Under the pieces are notes generated by a model. The model had not been told where the DNA came from. It saw only the letters and a list, made by a program, of their open reading frames with translations, and ran no database searches. Both the position numbers and the translations under genes were made by a program. Below are positions 8,812-17,964 of a stretch of 64,000 nt of DNA, one piece after another; the stretch's first letter is position 1, and the number at the start of each line of letters is the position of its first letter. The stretch comes from Rhodothermales bacterium (GTDB lineage: Bacteria; Bacteroidota; Rhodothermia; Rhodothermales; VXPQ01), in the NCBI GenBank assembly GCA_951812335.1, contig OX638293.1, positions 124,001-188,000 on the forward strand, given 5' to 3'.

Positions 8812-9142
8812 TTCAAACAGGCCAGGTCTAAAATATCCACGCCTGCCGGCAGAGCATCCGCCCGTAACATGTACCGAGCAGGAAATGCCCCCGGCGCGTT
8901 CCCGAGTCGCTTCGTCCAGTGTATCGACGAAACATGGCAGGCGTTCGAAAAGATCGTCGGTGAAAACCGTAAAGATCGGATCGGCTTACGTGCGAAAGTC
9001 AATCCGCATACGGATACTTGTCGGAAGCGTCGCCGTACATATTCCGGAGATGTTTCCCCGGCGAGGCATACCACCGCGGACATGGGGGCAGCGCGACAAC
9101 GGGTCTTGCCGGCCCTTCGAACGCAAGATGTGCAGGAAAGGT
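8812..9142. other. Gap between sensor kinase and trkA
   Basis: 331 bp with no accepted gene. On the minus strand the kinase frame continues for 47 sense codons after its TGA, to a second stop at 8999-9001. That segment ends NMYGDASDKYPYAD, which looks protein-like but has only one ATG, 13 codons from its end. The trkA frame is also open for 58 codons upstream of its TTG start (8812-8985), again without ATG, GTG or TTG. Either could be a decayed gene or a leader; nothing is recognised. Confidence 0.4.
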
Positions 9143-12100
9143 TCAGGAAGCAGTGGGGTTGTCGTCCATCAAGGGAAGCCGTACCCAAAAAATGGTCCCC
9201 TTGTCGGCTTCTGTAGTGAATCCGATGGTTCCCCGTATCTCCTCAATGCTCTTTTTCACGATAGCCAGTCCAAGCCCGGTACCGCTCGTTTTCGTCGAGA
9301 AGTGCGGTTCGAAAATTTTCCGACCCACCTCTTCTTCAATGCCCGATCCGTTATCGACCACATAGCTGCATCCCCATGCCTGTCCATCCGCCTCTTCCCG
9401 TTCGGTGCGCACCTCGACCTTGCCCGTTTCCGGTTCCGAAATCGCCTGGAGGGCATTCTTGATCAGGTTGATGTAAGTACGGCGCAATTCCGCCCGGTCG
9501 GCCTCGACAAAAAGCGGCGCCTCGGACAAAGAGGATCGAATACCGATCTCACTTTCTTCCTGCATCAGTGAGATCGCTTCCCGAATCGCATCATTCAGAT
9601 CCATACGCTGCATCTCGCGGGAAGGCATCCGGGCGAACGCATGAAACTCGCTTGCAATACGCGCCAACGAATCGATCTGCTCGATCAGCGTAGCCGTAAT
9701 ACGGTCGAAAACCTGACCGAATCTGTTCCGGGCGCCCGGCTCGTCGATCCGATCCGCGAAGGCCTGACGCAGGTGCTGCACGGACAGTTTCATGGGGGTA
9801 AGCGGATTCCTGATCTCGTGAGCCACCCGCCGCGCCATCTCCCGCCATGCAAGCTGCCGTTCTTGCCGGGCCAGCTTGATATGACTCTCGGCAAGCTGTT
9901 GCTGCATTTCATTGAACGTTTCGACAAGTTCCCCGATCTCATCGCGCGAATCGACAGGGAGCGTGTTGCCGAAACGCCCCAAAGAAACCGCCTTCAGGCC
10001 GGATCGGAGCCGGGCGATGGGTTTCGATATGGCGTTCGCAAGCAACAAGCCCGTCAACACGACAAGCAGCACGAGAAGCAACAACGAACCGAAGAGGTAA
10101 GCAACGGTATCCGCACGTTCCTCCTCGATGATTTCCTGCTCGGGAAGAATGGGTGTGGAAACGACATAACGCGGGCGTCCCTCCTCTCCGGCAAGCGCCT
10201 TGAATCCCGCCATATACGTAAAACTTCCTACGCGCTCGTCGGTGAACGTAACCCGATCCGCATCGGTATACAGCGCCTTGTACGCCTCGATCGGCAACCG
10301 CCGATCTACGAGCCGGTCGCGAATCAATTGCGGGCGACTGAGGCGAGAGATCGTATACCCTTCATATACATTCAAGTCAATGCCCACACGGGCTGCCAGC
10401 GAATCGATATGCATGCGGTCAAGCACGCTGGACGGAGGCTCACCGCTACGCGCCTCTGCCGCCAGCACCTGTTCGACGCGGTCAAGGTGCCGATGGAGCC
10501 ACATCCGTACGGATTGCCTGCTTTCGACCGTGACCGCTTGCTCCCCCACCACGCCGACAAGACCTACCAGGATAATGCCAATTCCGATAAGCGCGTTCAG
10601 CACCTTGTCCCGGAAACGAATATGGAGAGCCGGCAATAAGCCCTGCCGGCGACGAACCCAGACGCCAGCCATATAACACAACAAACCGATCGCAAGACCG
10701 CCCATTGTCAGGCGCAACAGGTAGTACAAATGATCGAAGAGCGTAACGCGAGGGGCGCGCACCGCAAACACCTGCATCGCATCCGGTAATGAATCCATTG
10801 CCGGCGCAGGTTCTCCGCGTATATAGTAGCTCTGCCAGGCGCCGCCTTCCAATCGCTCGTTCCGCCAAATAACCGGTTGGCGTAACAGCGCCTGCGCCAC
10901 GTCTTCCGGAAGCCGGTACCGTCCGAAATCGCGCCCGGTACTCCGAACCAGAAAACCGTCTCGAAACTCCGCGGCGGAAAACGTATCGAACAGGGCATCG
11001 TTCGACCCCGAAGGCAATAACACACCAGATATGGGCGTACCGCCTTCCGCAAAAGAGGCGCGCGGCCCCCCGCCTTGGGCAAATGTCTCGGCAGCCGCAA
11101 TCATACGTACATGCCGACTGGCGTCCATCCCCTGATAAAACATGGGGTATAGCAGAAAGGTCACAAGAAAAACCAGCGGGAAAACATTCCGAAGCGTGAT
11201 CAGGTTCGTCAGCCGAACCGGCCGTAGTATGGTAAGGCGCACCAGTCCGAAAACAGCTACAAGCATATAACCCAATACGGCAAGAGGAAGCACTGTCCCG
11301 ATCGGAGTCAGCATATACACTGTGGCGACAGGTGCTGCAACGGAGAATCCCGTAACGATCCCGAATATCCATGGAGCCCTCTTGGGCGGCAACCGGTGAA
11401 GCGCTTCCGTAACCGCCATCCATGTCACACCCGCGGCAAGCAGGATCGCGCCGATCTGCATAAGAACGAGACTGCAAAAAACGACAAGCAGGTGCAGATC
11501 GGGAATAAGCGCCCCCTTGGCAAAAAAGTCGAATGTGCTGTACAACGCCACATGCCGTGCTACAAGCGTCGGTAAAAACAGCAAACCCGCAAGGATACCT
11601 GTGCATGCTGCCGCCACACCGGCAAAAACCGCCCACGAAGTGCGACGTGGGCGAAACGGCCGGTCTCGCGCGCTCTGGAGTGCACCGGCCCATTCCAGGA
11701 AAGCCCCGGAAAAGGCAACCAAAAACAGAACGGTGATCGACAATTCGCCGGTGGACCCGAGCACCCCCCCGAATAATCCCGACGAAAGATGTGCGGGGTC
11801 AAAAAGCGGAGCAAGAGGCGTCTTGCCTTGTTGCCACCGGGACGGAACGTTCATCTCCAACAGGATGAAGCGAATCGACCACAAGTATACAGTAAAAATC
11901 GCGAAACCCCCGAAAGCAGCCCACCGCCGATTACGGCTCGGTTTCGCCTGCAAACGCCGAAGCTCCCGGCGATACAGGCGCCATATCCCTCCCAGCGTCC
12001 AGAAGAGAAACAATGCGGTCCAGAGCGCCATGAGATGATTGGGCAGCACAGCAGTTAGGGCCGTCATTTGCCTGACGGAAGGAGCGCCTACCGTCACAAG

Positions 12101-12814
12101 ACCCAGCACCGTGCCGTCCGTCCCCTGCAGCAAACGCGAGGAAACTGCAGTCTCTCCGGAAGACACATCGAATATCAGCTCGACAGGCAGTTTCGCCAGC
12201 CTCCGCCATTTAGGAACAAGGCTCACGTCCTTGATATATTCGTTGTGGACCGGGGGGGCATACTCCACAAGGCGCATTGCCCTGACGACACCCAGGACAC
12301 GGGTGTCGCGCTGTACCGGACGCCACGCAACCATCGCTTGGCGAAATGCCCCGTCCTGTGCAATGCCCGTGTGCAACCCGGCAGGAAATCCCGCCGAAGC
12401 CGGAGCTGCATCCATGGGCATACTGAATCCATTCCAGGCCACCAGTTCCATTTCCGGGGTATACAGCTCAACCGATGTTCCGTAGGGTACCGCCATTGCA
12501 GAAAAGTAGCGCACGAGCGCTGCAGAATCGGGCCGAGCAAGAGTTCCTTGCGTATCGAGAGCCGCCATGACTGCCGGGGCAGAGGCAATGCGTCCGGTGC
12601 GCTCGAAGAGATCGCCCTGAATAACCCCGAAGTCACGCTCAATGCGGTCAAGCGCTGCCGACACGATCTTTTCGCGGTGCATCCGGGGAGCCTGCTCGAT
12701 CTCGGCAATGCGCACTTCGCGAACCATCCACGTGAGTGGTATCAGCAAGAGAAGTCCCCCTCCCGCCGCCATGAAACGCATGAGGTGACCTCGAACCGGA
12801 AAGAGTTTTGTCAT
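9143..12814 (-). CDS. Very large NtrY-like sensor histidine kinase
   Basis: 1223-aa membrane sensor kinase. The N-terminal two thirds carry about twelve hydrophobic helices. One sensor region (about 30-230) follows the first helix, a second (about 575-690) follows a polytopic block, and a third (about 745-900) precedes the last helix. Then come a HAMP linker (ANAISKPIARLRSGLKAV), the dimerisation/phospho-acceptor box with H999 in RRVAHEIRNPLTPMKLS, the N box (NLIKNALQAI), and the G boxes DNGSGIEE and GTGLGLAIVKKSIEE. This H-box spelling is typical of NtrY-type kinases. No response regulator is adjacent, so its partner is elsewhere. The ligand is unknown. Confidence 0.88.
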   Translation of the reverse strand: MTKLFPVRGHLMRFMAAGGGLLLLIPLTWMVREVRIAEIEQAPRMHREKIVSAALDRIERDFGVIQGDLFERTGRIASAPAVMAALDTQGTLARPDSAALVRYFSAMAVPYGTSVELYTPEMELVAWNGFSMPMDAAPASAGFPAGLHTGIAQDGAFRQAMVAWRPVQRDTRVLGVVRAMRLVEYAPPVHNEYIKDVSLVPKWRRLAKLPVELIFDVSSGETAVSSRLLQGTDGTVLGLVTVGAPSVRQMTALTAVLPNHLMALWTALFLFWTLGGIWRLYRRELRRLQAKPSRNRRWAAFGGFAIFTVYLWSIRFILLEMNVPSRWQQGKTPLAPLFDPAHLSSGLFGGVLGSTGELSITVLFLVAFSGAFLEWAGALQSARDRPFRPRRTSWAVFAGVAAACTGILAGLLFLPTLVARHVALYSTFDFFAKGALIPDLHLLVVFCSLVLMQIGAILLAAGVTWMAVTEALHRLPPKRAPWIFGIVTGFSVAAPVATVYMLTPIGTVLPLAVLGYMLVAVFGLVRLTILRPVRLTNLITLRNVFPLVFLVTFLLYPMFYQGMDASRHVRMIAAAETFAQGGGPRASFAEGGTPISGVLLPSGSNDALFDTFSAAEFRDGFLVRSTGRDFGRYRLPEDVAQALLRQPVIWRNERLEGGAWQSYYIRGEPAPAMDSLPDAMQVFAVRAPRVTLFDHLYYLLRLTMGGLAIGLLCYMAGVWVRRRQGLLPALHIRFRDKVLNALIGIGIILVGLVGVVGEQAVTVESRQSVRMWLHRHLDRVEQVLAAEARSGEPPSSVLDRMHIDSLAARVGIDLNVYEGYTISRLSRPQLIRDRLVDRRLPIEAYKALYTDADRVTFTDERVGSFTYMAGFKALAGEEGRPRYVVSTPILPEQEIIEEERADTVAYLFGSLLLLVLLVVLTGLLLANAISKPIARLRSGLKAVSLGRFGNTLPVDSRDEIGELVETFNEMQQQLAESHIKLARQERQLAWREMARRVAHEIRNPLTPMKLSVQHLRQAFADRIDEPGARNRFGQVFDRITATLIEQIDSLARIASEFHAFARMPSREMQRMDLNDAIREAISLMQEESEIGIRSSLSEAPLFVEADRAELRRTYINLIKNALQAISEPETGKVEVRTEREEADGQAWGCSYVVDNGSGIEEEVGRKIFEPHFSTKTSGTGLGLAIVKKSIEEIRGTIGFTTEADKGTIFWVRLPLMDDNPTAS

Positions 12815-12877
12815 GATGGGTTAGTCATGGTCGAGGTAAAGCACAAAATGAGAACCTGAATAGTATGATATACCATA

Positions 12878-13130
12878 GTGCCGGACGTGATCCGCCAATC
12901 GGGGATACCACATAGTCGGGCGGCCTGCAAAATCGACGAAAACCCCGTTTGTGGAGTGCTTGCCAAATCAAAGGGCGACCGCTTTGGGCTGGTTTCAGTC
13001 GGCGAGGTATACGAATATCCGCTCGTACACCCGCAATCGGAGACCTTGCCGGGGCAACGTGGATCCCACCGGCTATCGCGGCGTCTACGACGAATTCGAA
13101 CGCTTTGCGGAAGCCGTGACCATGGCTTGC
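12878..13130 (+). pseudogene. Unidentified frameshifted coding remnant
   Basis: One frame reads [20 protein letters not shown] then [20 protein letters not shown]. About one codon later a frame shifted by one base reads [20 protein letters not shown] followed by VTMA. Both pieces look like real protein, and they lie in the order expected of a single gene broken by an indel. The second piece runs straight into the repeat end at about 13127, where the sequence becomes repeat-derived (CRRTPLSL, stop). The family was not recognised. Alternatively these are chance open frames. Confidence 0.4.
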
Positions 13131-13231
13131 CGGCGCACCCCGCTCAGCCTCTGAACTTCGCGGACGTAATCAGAGTATCCTTGCGGGAAACACTCCGGAT
13201 CAGGGCGTCGCAGACGTAATCAGAGTATCCT
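13127..13231 (-). repeat. Two tandem ends of the inverted-end repeat
   Basis: CAGAGTATCCTT occurs twice, ending near 13180 and 13230. Each is preceded by the expected inner sequence in reverse orientation (CGGACGTAAT, CAGACGTAAT). The first unit also contains CGCACCCCGCTCAGCC, matching the interior next to the end. This looks like two truncated insertions in tandem, ending about 20 bp before the cysD start. Confidence 0.7.
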
Positions 13232-13251
13232 TAACTAAAACGCCGAATACC

Positions 13252-14148
13252 TTGCGAAATATTCATCTCGAACGGCTGGAATCCGAAGCCATATACATCA
13301 TGCGGGAAACGGCCGCGCAATTCGAGCAGCCATGCTTGATGTTCTCGGGTGGAAAGGATTCTCTGGTCATGGTGCACCTCGCCCGGAAGGCGTTCTGGCC
13401 GGCGCCTATCCCGTTTCCCCTGTTACATGTAGACACCGGACACAATTTCCCCGAAACGCTTGAACTGCGAGACAGGCTGGTAAAAAAGATCGGGGCGAAA
13501 TTGATTGTCCGAACCGTACAGGAATCGATAGATCGAGGGCGTGTAAAAGAAGAAGAGGGCCCGAATGCAAGCCGCAATATGCTGCAAATAACTACGCTCC
13601 TCGACGCTCTTAAAGAACTCAAGGCGGACAGCGCTCTCGGCGGTGCACGTCGGGACGAGGAAAAGGCCCGCGCCAAGGAGCGTTTCTTCTCGCACCGGGA
13701 TCGTTTCGGGCAATGGGACCCTAGGAATCAACGCCCGGAACTGTGGCATATTTTCAATGGACGCAGACACCCGGGGGAGCATTTCAGAATTTTTCCACTA
13801 AGCAACTGGACGGAATTGGACGTATGGGAGTACATCCTCATGCAAAGCATCGAGATTCCGTCCATGTACTTCTCTCATGAACGCGAAATTGTAGAACGGG
13901 ATGGCGTGCTGCTCGCAAAATGTGACTATATCTCTTTGCTCGATGGCGAAACCTGGAAGCGGGAAACGATCCGTTTCCGGACCGTGGGCGATATGACATG
14001 CACCGGCGCAATCCGGTCCACCGCTGCAACGCTGGAAGAAATCATCGAGGAGGTCGCCTCGGCCCGCGTCACGGAACGCGGAGCGCGCGCCGACGACATG
14101 CGCTCGGAGGCTGCAATGGAAGACCGCAAGAGACAAGGCTACTTCTAA
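13252..14148 (+). CDS. cysD: Sulfate adenylyltransferase subunit 2 (small subunit)
   Basis: Catalytic ATP-sulfurylase subunit: makes adenosine 5-phosphosulfate from sulfate and ATP together with CysN. 298 aa. The PP-loop motif SGGKDS is at 32-37, followed by LLHVDTGHNFPE, the FRIFPLSNWTELDVWEYI block and the C-terminal GRKRQGYF-like tail (EDRKRQGYF). The start is probably TTG at 13252 (LRNIHLERLESEAI), matching the usual CysD N-terminus; no ATG fits better. A repeat end lies 20 bp upstream, so the promoter must be in or beyond the repeat. cysNC follows after 69 bp. Confidence 0.95.
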   Translation: MRNIHLERLESEAIYIMRETAAQFEQPCLMFSGGKDSLVMVHLARKAFWPAPIPFPLLHVDTGHNFPETLELRDRLVKKIGAKLIVRTVQESIDRGRVKEEEGPNASRNMLQITTLLDALKELKADSALGGARRDEEKARAKERFFSHRDRFGQWDPRNQRPELWHIFNGRRHPGEHFRIFPLSNWTELDVWEYILMQSIEIPSMYFSHEREIVERDGVLLAKCDYISLLDGETWKRETIRFRTVGDMTCTGAIRSTAATLEEIIEEVASARVTERGARADDMRSEAAMEDRKRQGYF

Positions 14149-14217
14149 CAATCCTGGCCGGATCGAAACCTGCTCGCACCAATTCGAAACCGGCTCTTTC
14201 GACAACCGCTCCCTTCA

Positions 14218-16101
14218 ATGGATTTATTAAGATTCACCACAGCAGGCAGTGTAGACGACGGCAAATCGACGCTGATCGGCCGCCTTCTCTACGATTCGAG
14301 AGCCATTCACCAGGATCAGTACGAAGCCATTGAGCGCGCCAGTGCAGTACAAGGCAACGGCGCGATCAATCTGGCCTTGCTCACAGACGGACTGCGTGCA
14401 GAGCGCGAGCAAGGGATTACGATCGACGTCGCATACCGGTATTTTTCCACCCCGCAGCGAAAGTTCATCATTGCCGATACACCGGGGCATATCCAGTATA
14501 CGCGCAATATGGTAACCGGGGCGTCGACCGCCGAACTGGCTATTATCCTGATCGATGCACGCAATGGCGTATTGCAACAATCGCGCCGGCACGGATTCAT
14601 TGCCTCGTTGCTCCAGATTCCCCACATTCTGGTGGCGATCAATAAAATGGATCTCGTGGGCTACTCCGAAGAAGCATATCGCGAAATCGTCGCCGATTAT
14701 CGGGAATTCGTTCAAAGAGTAGATATCGACGATGTCGTTTTCATCCCCATTTCCGCACTGGAAGGGGACAATGTCGTCGAACAAAGCGATCGAATGGACT
14801 GGTACAGGGGACCGACCATTCTGCACCACCTCGAAACAGTAAAGGTGGGCGAAGGACGTAACGTGGTCGATTTCCGATTCCCGGTGCAATACGTACTACG
14901 CCCGAACCAGAATTTTCGCGGGTATGCGGGTCGCGTCGTATCGGGGTCCATTGCGCCGGGCGAGGATATCGTCGTGCTTCCGTCCGGTCAGGAAAGCCGT
15001 GTGCATTCCATCGTTAGCATGGAGAACGATATCCAGCGAGCCCGTGCGGGCGATTCGGTCGTGATTACTGTCGAAGACGACATAGATATCGGGCGCGGAG
15101 AAATGATCGTCCGGCGCCGCAATCAACCTCAGATCACTCGTAGTATCGATGCCGACATATGCTGGATGAGCGAGCAGCCGATGAAAACGAATCGGCGATG
15201 GATTCTCCAGCATACTACCCGAAATGTTCAGGCGGTCGTCGGCAATGTAATCTATCGCATGAATATCGATACGCTACATCGCGAAACAGCGGATACCTTC
15301 GGTTTGAACGACATCGGACGAATCGAATTTGAACTGGCCGACCCGCTTTTCGTCGATGCATACCGGGTCAACCGGGAAACCGGGAGTTTCATCCTGATCG
15401 ATCCGGATACCAACAACACAGTGGCTGCCGGCATGATCCGCGGCGCAGCGCAGCACGTTCCGCCAGTCGGACGCGTTACAGTAATGGAACGCCCTGTCTC
15501 CCCGGGAGTCGTGTGGGATGATTTGTACATTCCGCGCGAGGAACGCGAACGGCGGCAGGGCCACCAGGCCGCAGTGATCTGGATGACGGGACTTTCCGGA
15601 TCGGGCAAATCGACCATCGCGCGCGCTCTGGAAAAACGTCTCTTCGAGCAAGGTGTCCGCACCATGTCGATCGACGGTGATCATGTACGTCACGGTTTGT
15701 GCGGCGATCTGAGTTTTTCCGAGGCGGATCGCACCGAAAACATTCGTCGCGTCAGCGAAACGGCCCGGTTGTTCTTCGAACAGGGCAGCATTACCATTTG
15801 CGCGCTCGTATCGCCCTACCGGCAGGATCGCGCATACCCCAGACACATCATTCCGGAAGGGAATTTCCTTGAGGTGCATGTGGATTGCGACCTCGATATA
15901 TGCAAGGATCGCGATCCAAAAGGATTGTACAGGAAAGCGCTCGACGACGAGATTCTTGATTTCACGGGCATTTCGGCGCCGTACGAACCCCCGGAAAATC
16001 CGGAACTTCTGCTGCAGACCCATGCCTTGTCCGTAGAGGAATGCGTGGATCGGATTGTTGCCATGCTCGTAACGCAAGGCATCATACAGGACATCCCTTA
16101 G
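14218..16101 (+). CDS. cysNC: Bifunctional CysN sulfate adenylyltransferase subunit 1 / CysC adenylylsulfate kinase
   Basis: 627-aa fusion that activates sulfate in two steps. The N-terminal CysN GTPase drives APS synthesis with CysD: P-loop GSVDDGKST at 10-18, switch II DTPGHIQYTRNMVTG, NKMD, then beta-barrel domains. From about residue 450 a CysC kinase domain (P-loop GLSGSGKST near 458-466, IDGDHVRHGL, DPKGLYRKA) phosphorylates APS to PAPS. The fusion implies coupled PAPS formation. It starts at ATG 14218. A permease follows at 16170, completing a sulfate uptake and activation operon. No PAPS reductase or sulfotransferase is in the window. Confidence 0.96.
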   Translation: MDLLRFTTAGSVDDGKSTLIGRLLYDSRAIHQDQYEAIERASAVQGNGAINLALLTDGLRAEREQGITIDVAYRYFSTPQRKFIIADTPGHIQYTRNMVTGASTAELAIILIDARNGVLQQSRRHGFIASLLQIPHILVAINKMDLVGYSEEAYREIVADYREFVQRVDIDDVVFIPISALEGDNVVEQSDRMDWYRGPTILHHLETVKVGEGRNVVDFRFPVQYVLRPNQNFRGYAGRVVSGSIAPGEDIVVLPSGQESRVHSIVSMENDIQRARAGDSVVITVEDDIDIGRGEMIVRRRNQPQITRSIDADICWMSEQPMKTNRRWILQHTTRNVQAVVGNVIYRMNIDTLHRETADTFGLNDIGRIEFELADPLFVDAYRVNRETGSFILIDPDTNNTVAAGMIRGAAQHVPPVGRVTVMERPVSPGVVWDDLYIPREERERRQGHQAAVIWMTGLSGSGKSTIARALEKRLFEQGVRTMSIDGDHVRHGLCGDLSFSEADRTENIRRVSETARLFFEQGSITICALVSPYRQDRAYPRHIIPEGNFLEVHVDCDLDICKDRDPKGLYRKALDDEILDFTGISAPYEPPENPELLLQTHALSVEECVDRIVAMLVTQGIIQDIP

Positions 16102-16169
16102 CAAATTGCCGATATGCATGCCGCACGCCGCCGGATGCCTTGCTGCCTGCGCAAACCATCCAGATCCTG

Positions 16170-17936
16170 ATGCCCTGGCAAGCCTGGTTTACCCTCGCAA
16201 CCATTCTGGTCATGATCGTTGCCCTTGTGCGCGAATGGGCACGGGTGGACGTAACCATTCTGTTGGCGCTGGGCACACTTCTCGTGGCCGGAGTGGTAAG
16301 CCCTATTGAAGCTTTTTCGGGGGTCGCATGGGAAGCGGTCATTACGATCGCTTCACTGTACGTGGTGGCCGCCGGTATTCATCAAACAGGGATTCTCACC
16401 TGGATAGATCGCTGGCTGGCGCCTGCCGGCGGTACCGTGACCTCGCTCCTTTTCCGCGTCATGGCGCCTACCGCAGTGTTGTCCGCCTTGCTGAATAACA
16501 CGCCGGTGGTCGCCATGCTCATACCGCGGATGCAAGCGGTGTCCCGAAAAACCGGTATATCGGTATCGAAGCTATTGATGCCTCTCTCTTTTGCTGCGAT
16601 CGCAGGAGGCATGATCACGCTTATCGGCACCTCGACAAACATCATTGCTTCGGGGCTTATTCGCGACGCCGGTCTGCAGGAATTCGGGCTGTTCGAGTTT
16701 GCCTGGATAGGCCTGCCTGTGGCCGCCTTGACCGTTTTGTACTTGTCTCTTGTCGGACACCGGCTAATGCCAGACACTGCGCCCGGCGACCGGGACAAGG
16801 CCGATACGCTGGATTACCGATTCCACCTGTGCGTCCCTGCCGGATCTCGCCTCGCGGGCATCTCGATCCAGAAAGCGAATCTCCGGTCGCTGGGCGACGC
16901 CTATCTCGTATATATCCGGCGCGACCGGGATACGATCGGGCCTGTCGCTCCGGAAGAGATAATCCGGGAAACGGACATTCTCACGTTTATCGGGCGTACG
17001 GACGCCAGGGAGCGCCTTCTTCAAGAGACCGATTTTTTTGCACATCCCACCGAGAACGGGCAGCATAACGAGGAAACGGAACCTCCACTTTTTCAAGCAG
17101 TGATTTCAACAAACTCGACCCTGGCCGGCAAAACGCTGAAGGACGTTAACTTCCGGGAAAAATACGAAGGGGTCGTACTGGCGATCCATCGCCGGGACGA
17201 ATCGATCCGTGGAGCGCTCGGCAATGTCCCACTCAAGCCGGGCGACCTTCTTATCATCGACGCCCAAAAAGGATTTGACCGTCACTGGCGCCAGGGCCAG
17301 GAAGGTTTTTACCTGGTCACGCAAGATATTCGGGAACATCAGCAGATAGACCGGAGAACAGGGGCGGTTCTGGCCATGCTGGCAATACTGATCGCCTTGC
17401 ACATCGCCGGCGTTCTACCCCTCGCCGCAGCAGCTTTCGCAGGTGCACTGGGTATGATTCTCATCGGTTTTTTGCGCGGCGCCGAGCTACGCCAGTCGGT
17501 CGATATGGGCGTTATCCTGACGATTGCAGGAGCTTTCGGTATTGGACACGCTGTCCAGGCAAGTGGTCTGGCAACAGGACTGGGGCATACCATCGCAACG
17601 ATATTGCCAGGCCAGCATCCTCTGATCGCGTTGCTCTTCCTGTACCTTGGCACAATGATCGTCACAGAAACCATCACCAATAGCGCCGCGGTCGTCATCA
17701 TGATTCCTGTTGCCCTGGCGACAGCCACCGATATAGGCATGGAACCGCGCGCCGTAGCGCTGGCGGTGACGATAGCGGCCTCGGCGAGCTTCCTTTCCCC
17801 GCTCGGCTATCAAACGAATTTGATGGTAATGGGCGCCGGCGGATACCGTTTCAGGGATTATTTTCGAGCTGGCCTGCCCGTAAGTATCGCTGTCATGGCA
17901 ATCACATTAACCGCTGTGTACCTGAAGTGGCTCTGA
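16170..17936 (+). CDS. SLC13/DASS-type permease with TrkA-C domains, probable sulfate transporter
   Basis: 588-aa membrane protein from ATG 16170 (MPWQAWFTLATILVMI). Two halves of about five to six helices flank a cytoplasmic middle of about residues 205-390 with two RCK_C/TrkA-C-like units, beginning near CVPAGSRLAGISIQKANL and at FQAVISTNSTLAGKTLKDVN. The helix-breaking motifs SALLNNTPVVAMLIP, LIGTSTNIIASGL, ETITNSAAVVIMIP and LSPLGYQTNLMVMGAGGY are those of the SLC13 (sodium/anion symporter) family. Such RCK-containing members include algal and bacterial sulfate transporters, and the position 68 bp after cysNC supports sulfate. The substrate is inferred from context. Confidence 0.88.
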   Translation: MPWQAWFTLATILVMIVALVREWARVDVTILLALGTLLVAGVVSPIEAFSGVAWEAVITIASLYVVAAGIHQTGILTWIDRWLAPAGGTVTSLLFRVMAPTAVLSALLNNTPVVAMLIPRMQAVSRKTGISVSKLLMPLSFAAIAGGMITLIGTSTNIIASGLIRDAGLQEFGLFEFAWIGLPVAALTVLYLSLVGHRLMPDTAPGDRDKADTLDYRFHLCVPAGSRLAGISIQKANLRSLGDAYLVYIRRDRDTIGPVAPEEIIRETDILTFIGRTDARERLLQETDFFAHPTENGQHNEETEPPLFQAVISTNSTLAGKTLKDVNFREKYEGVVLAIHRRDESIRGALGNVPLKPGDLLIIDAQKGFDRHWRQGQEGFYLVTQDIREHQQIDRRTGAVLAMLAILIALHIAGVLPLAAAAFAGALGMILIGFLRGAELRQSVDMGVILTIAGAFGIGHAVQASGLATGLGHTIATILPGQHPLIALLFLYLGTMIVTETITNSAAVVIMIPVALATATDIGMEPRAVALAVTIAASASFLSPLGYQTNLMVMGAGGYRFRDYFRAGLPVSIAVMAITLTAVYLKWL

Positions 17937-17964
17937 TAGCCACATCCCGCACGCCAGGGACCGG

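Larger units (their letters stand above)
12815..13251. other. Intergenic region with gene remnant and repeat ends
   Basis: 437 bp between the divergent sensor kinase and cysD. It contains a frameshifted coding remnant (about 12878-13130) and two tandem ends of the inverted-end repeat (13127-13231). The remaining sequence next to the kinase start (12815-12877) shows nothing recognisable. Confidence 0.5.
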
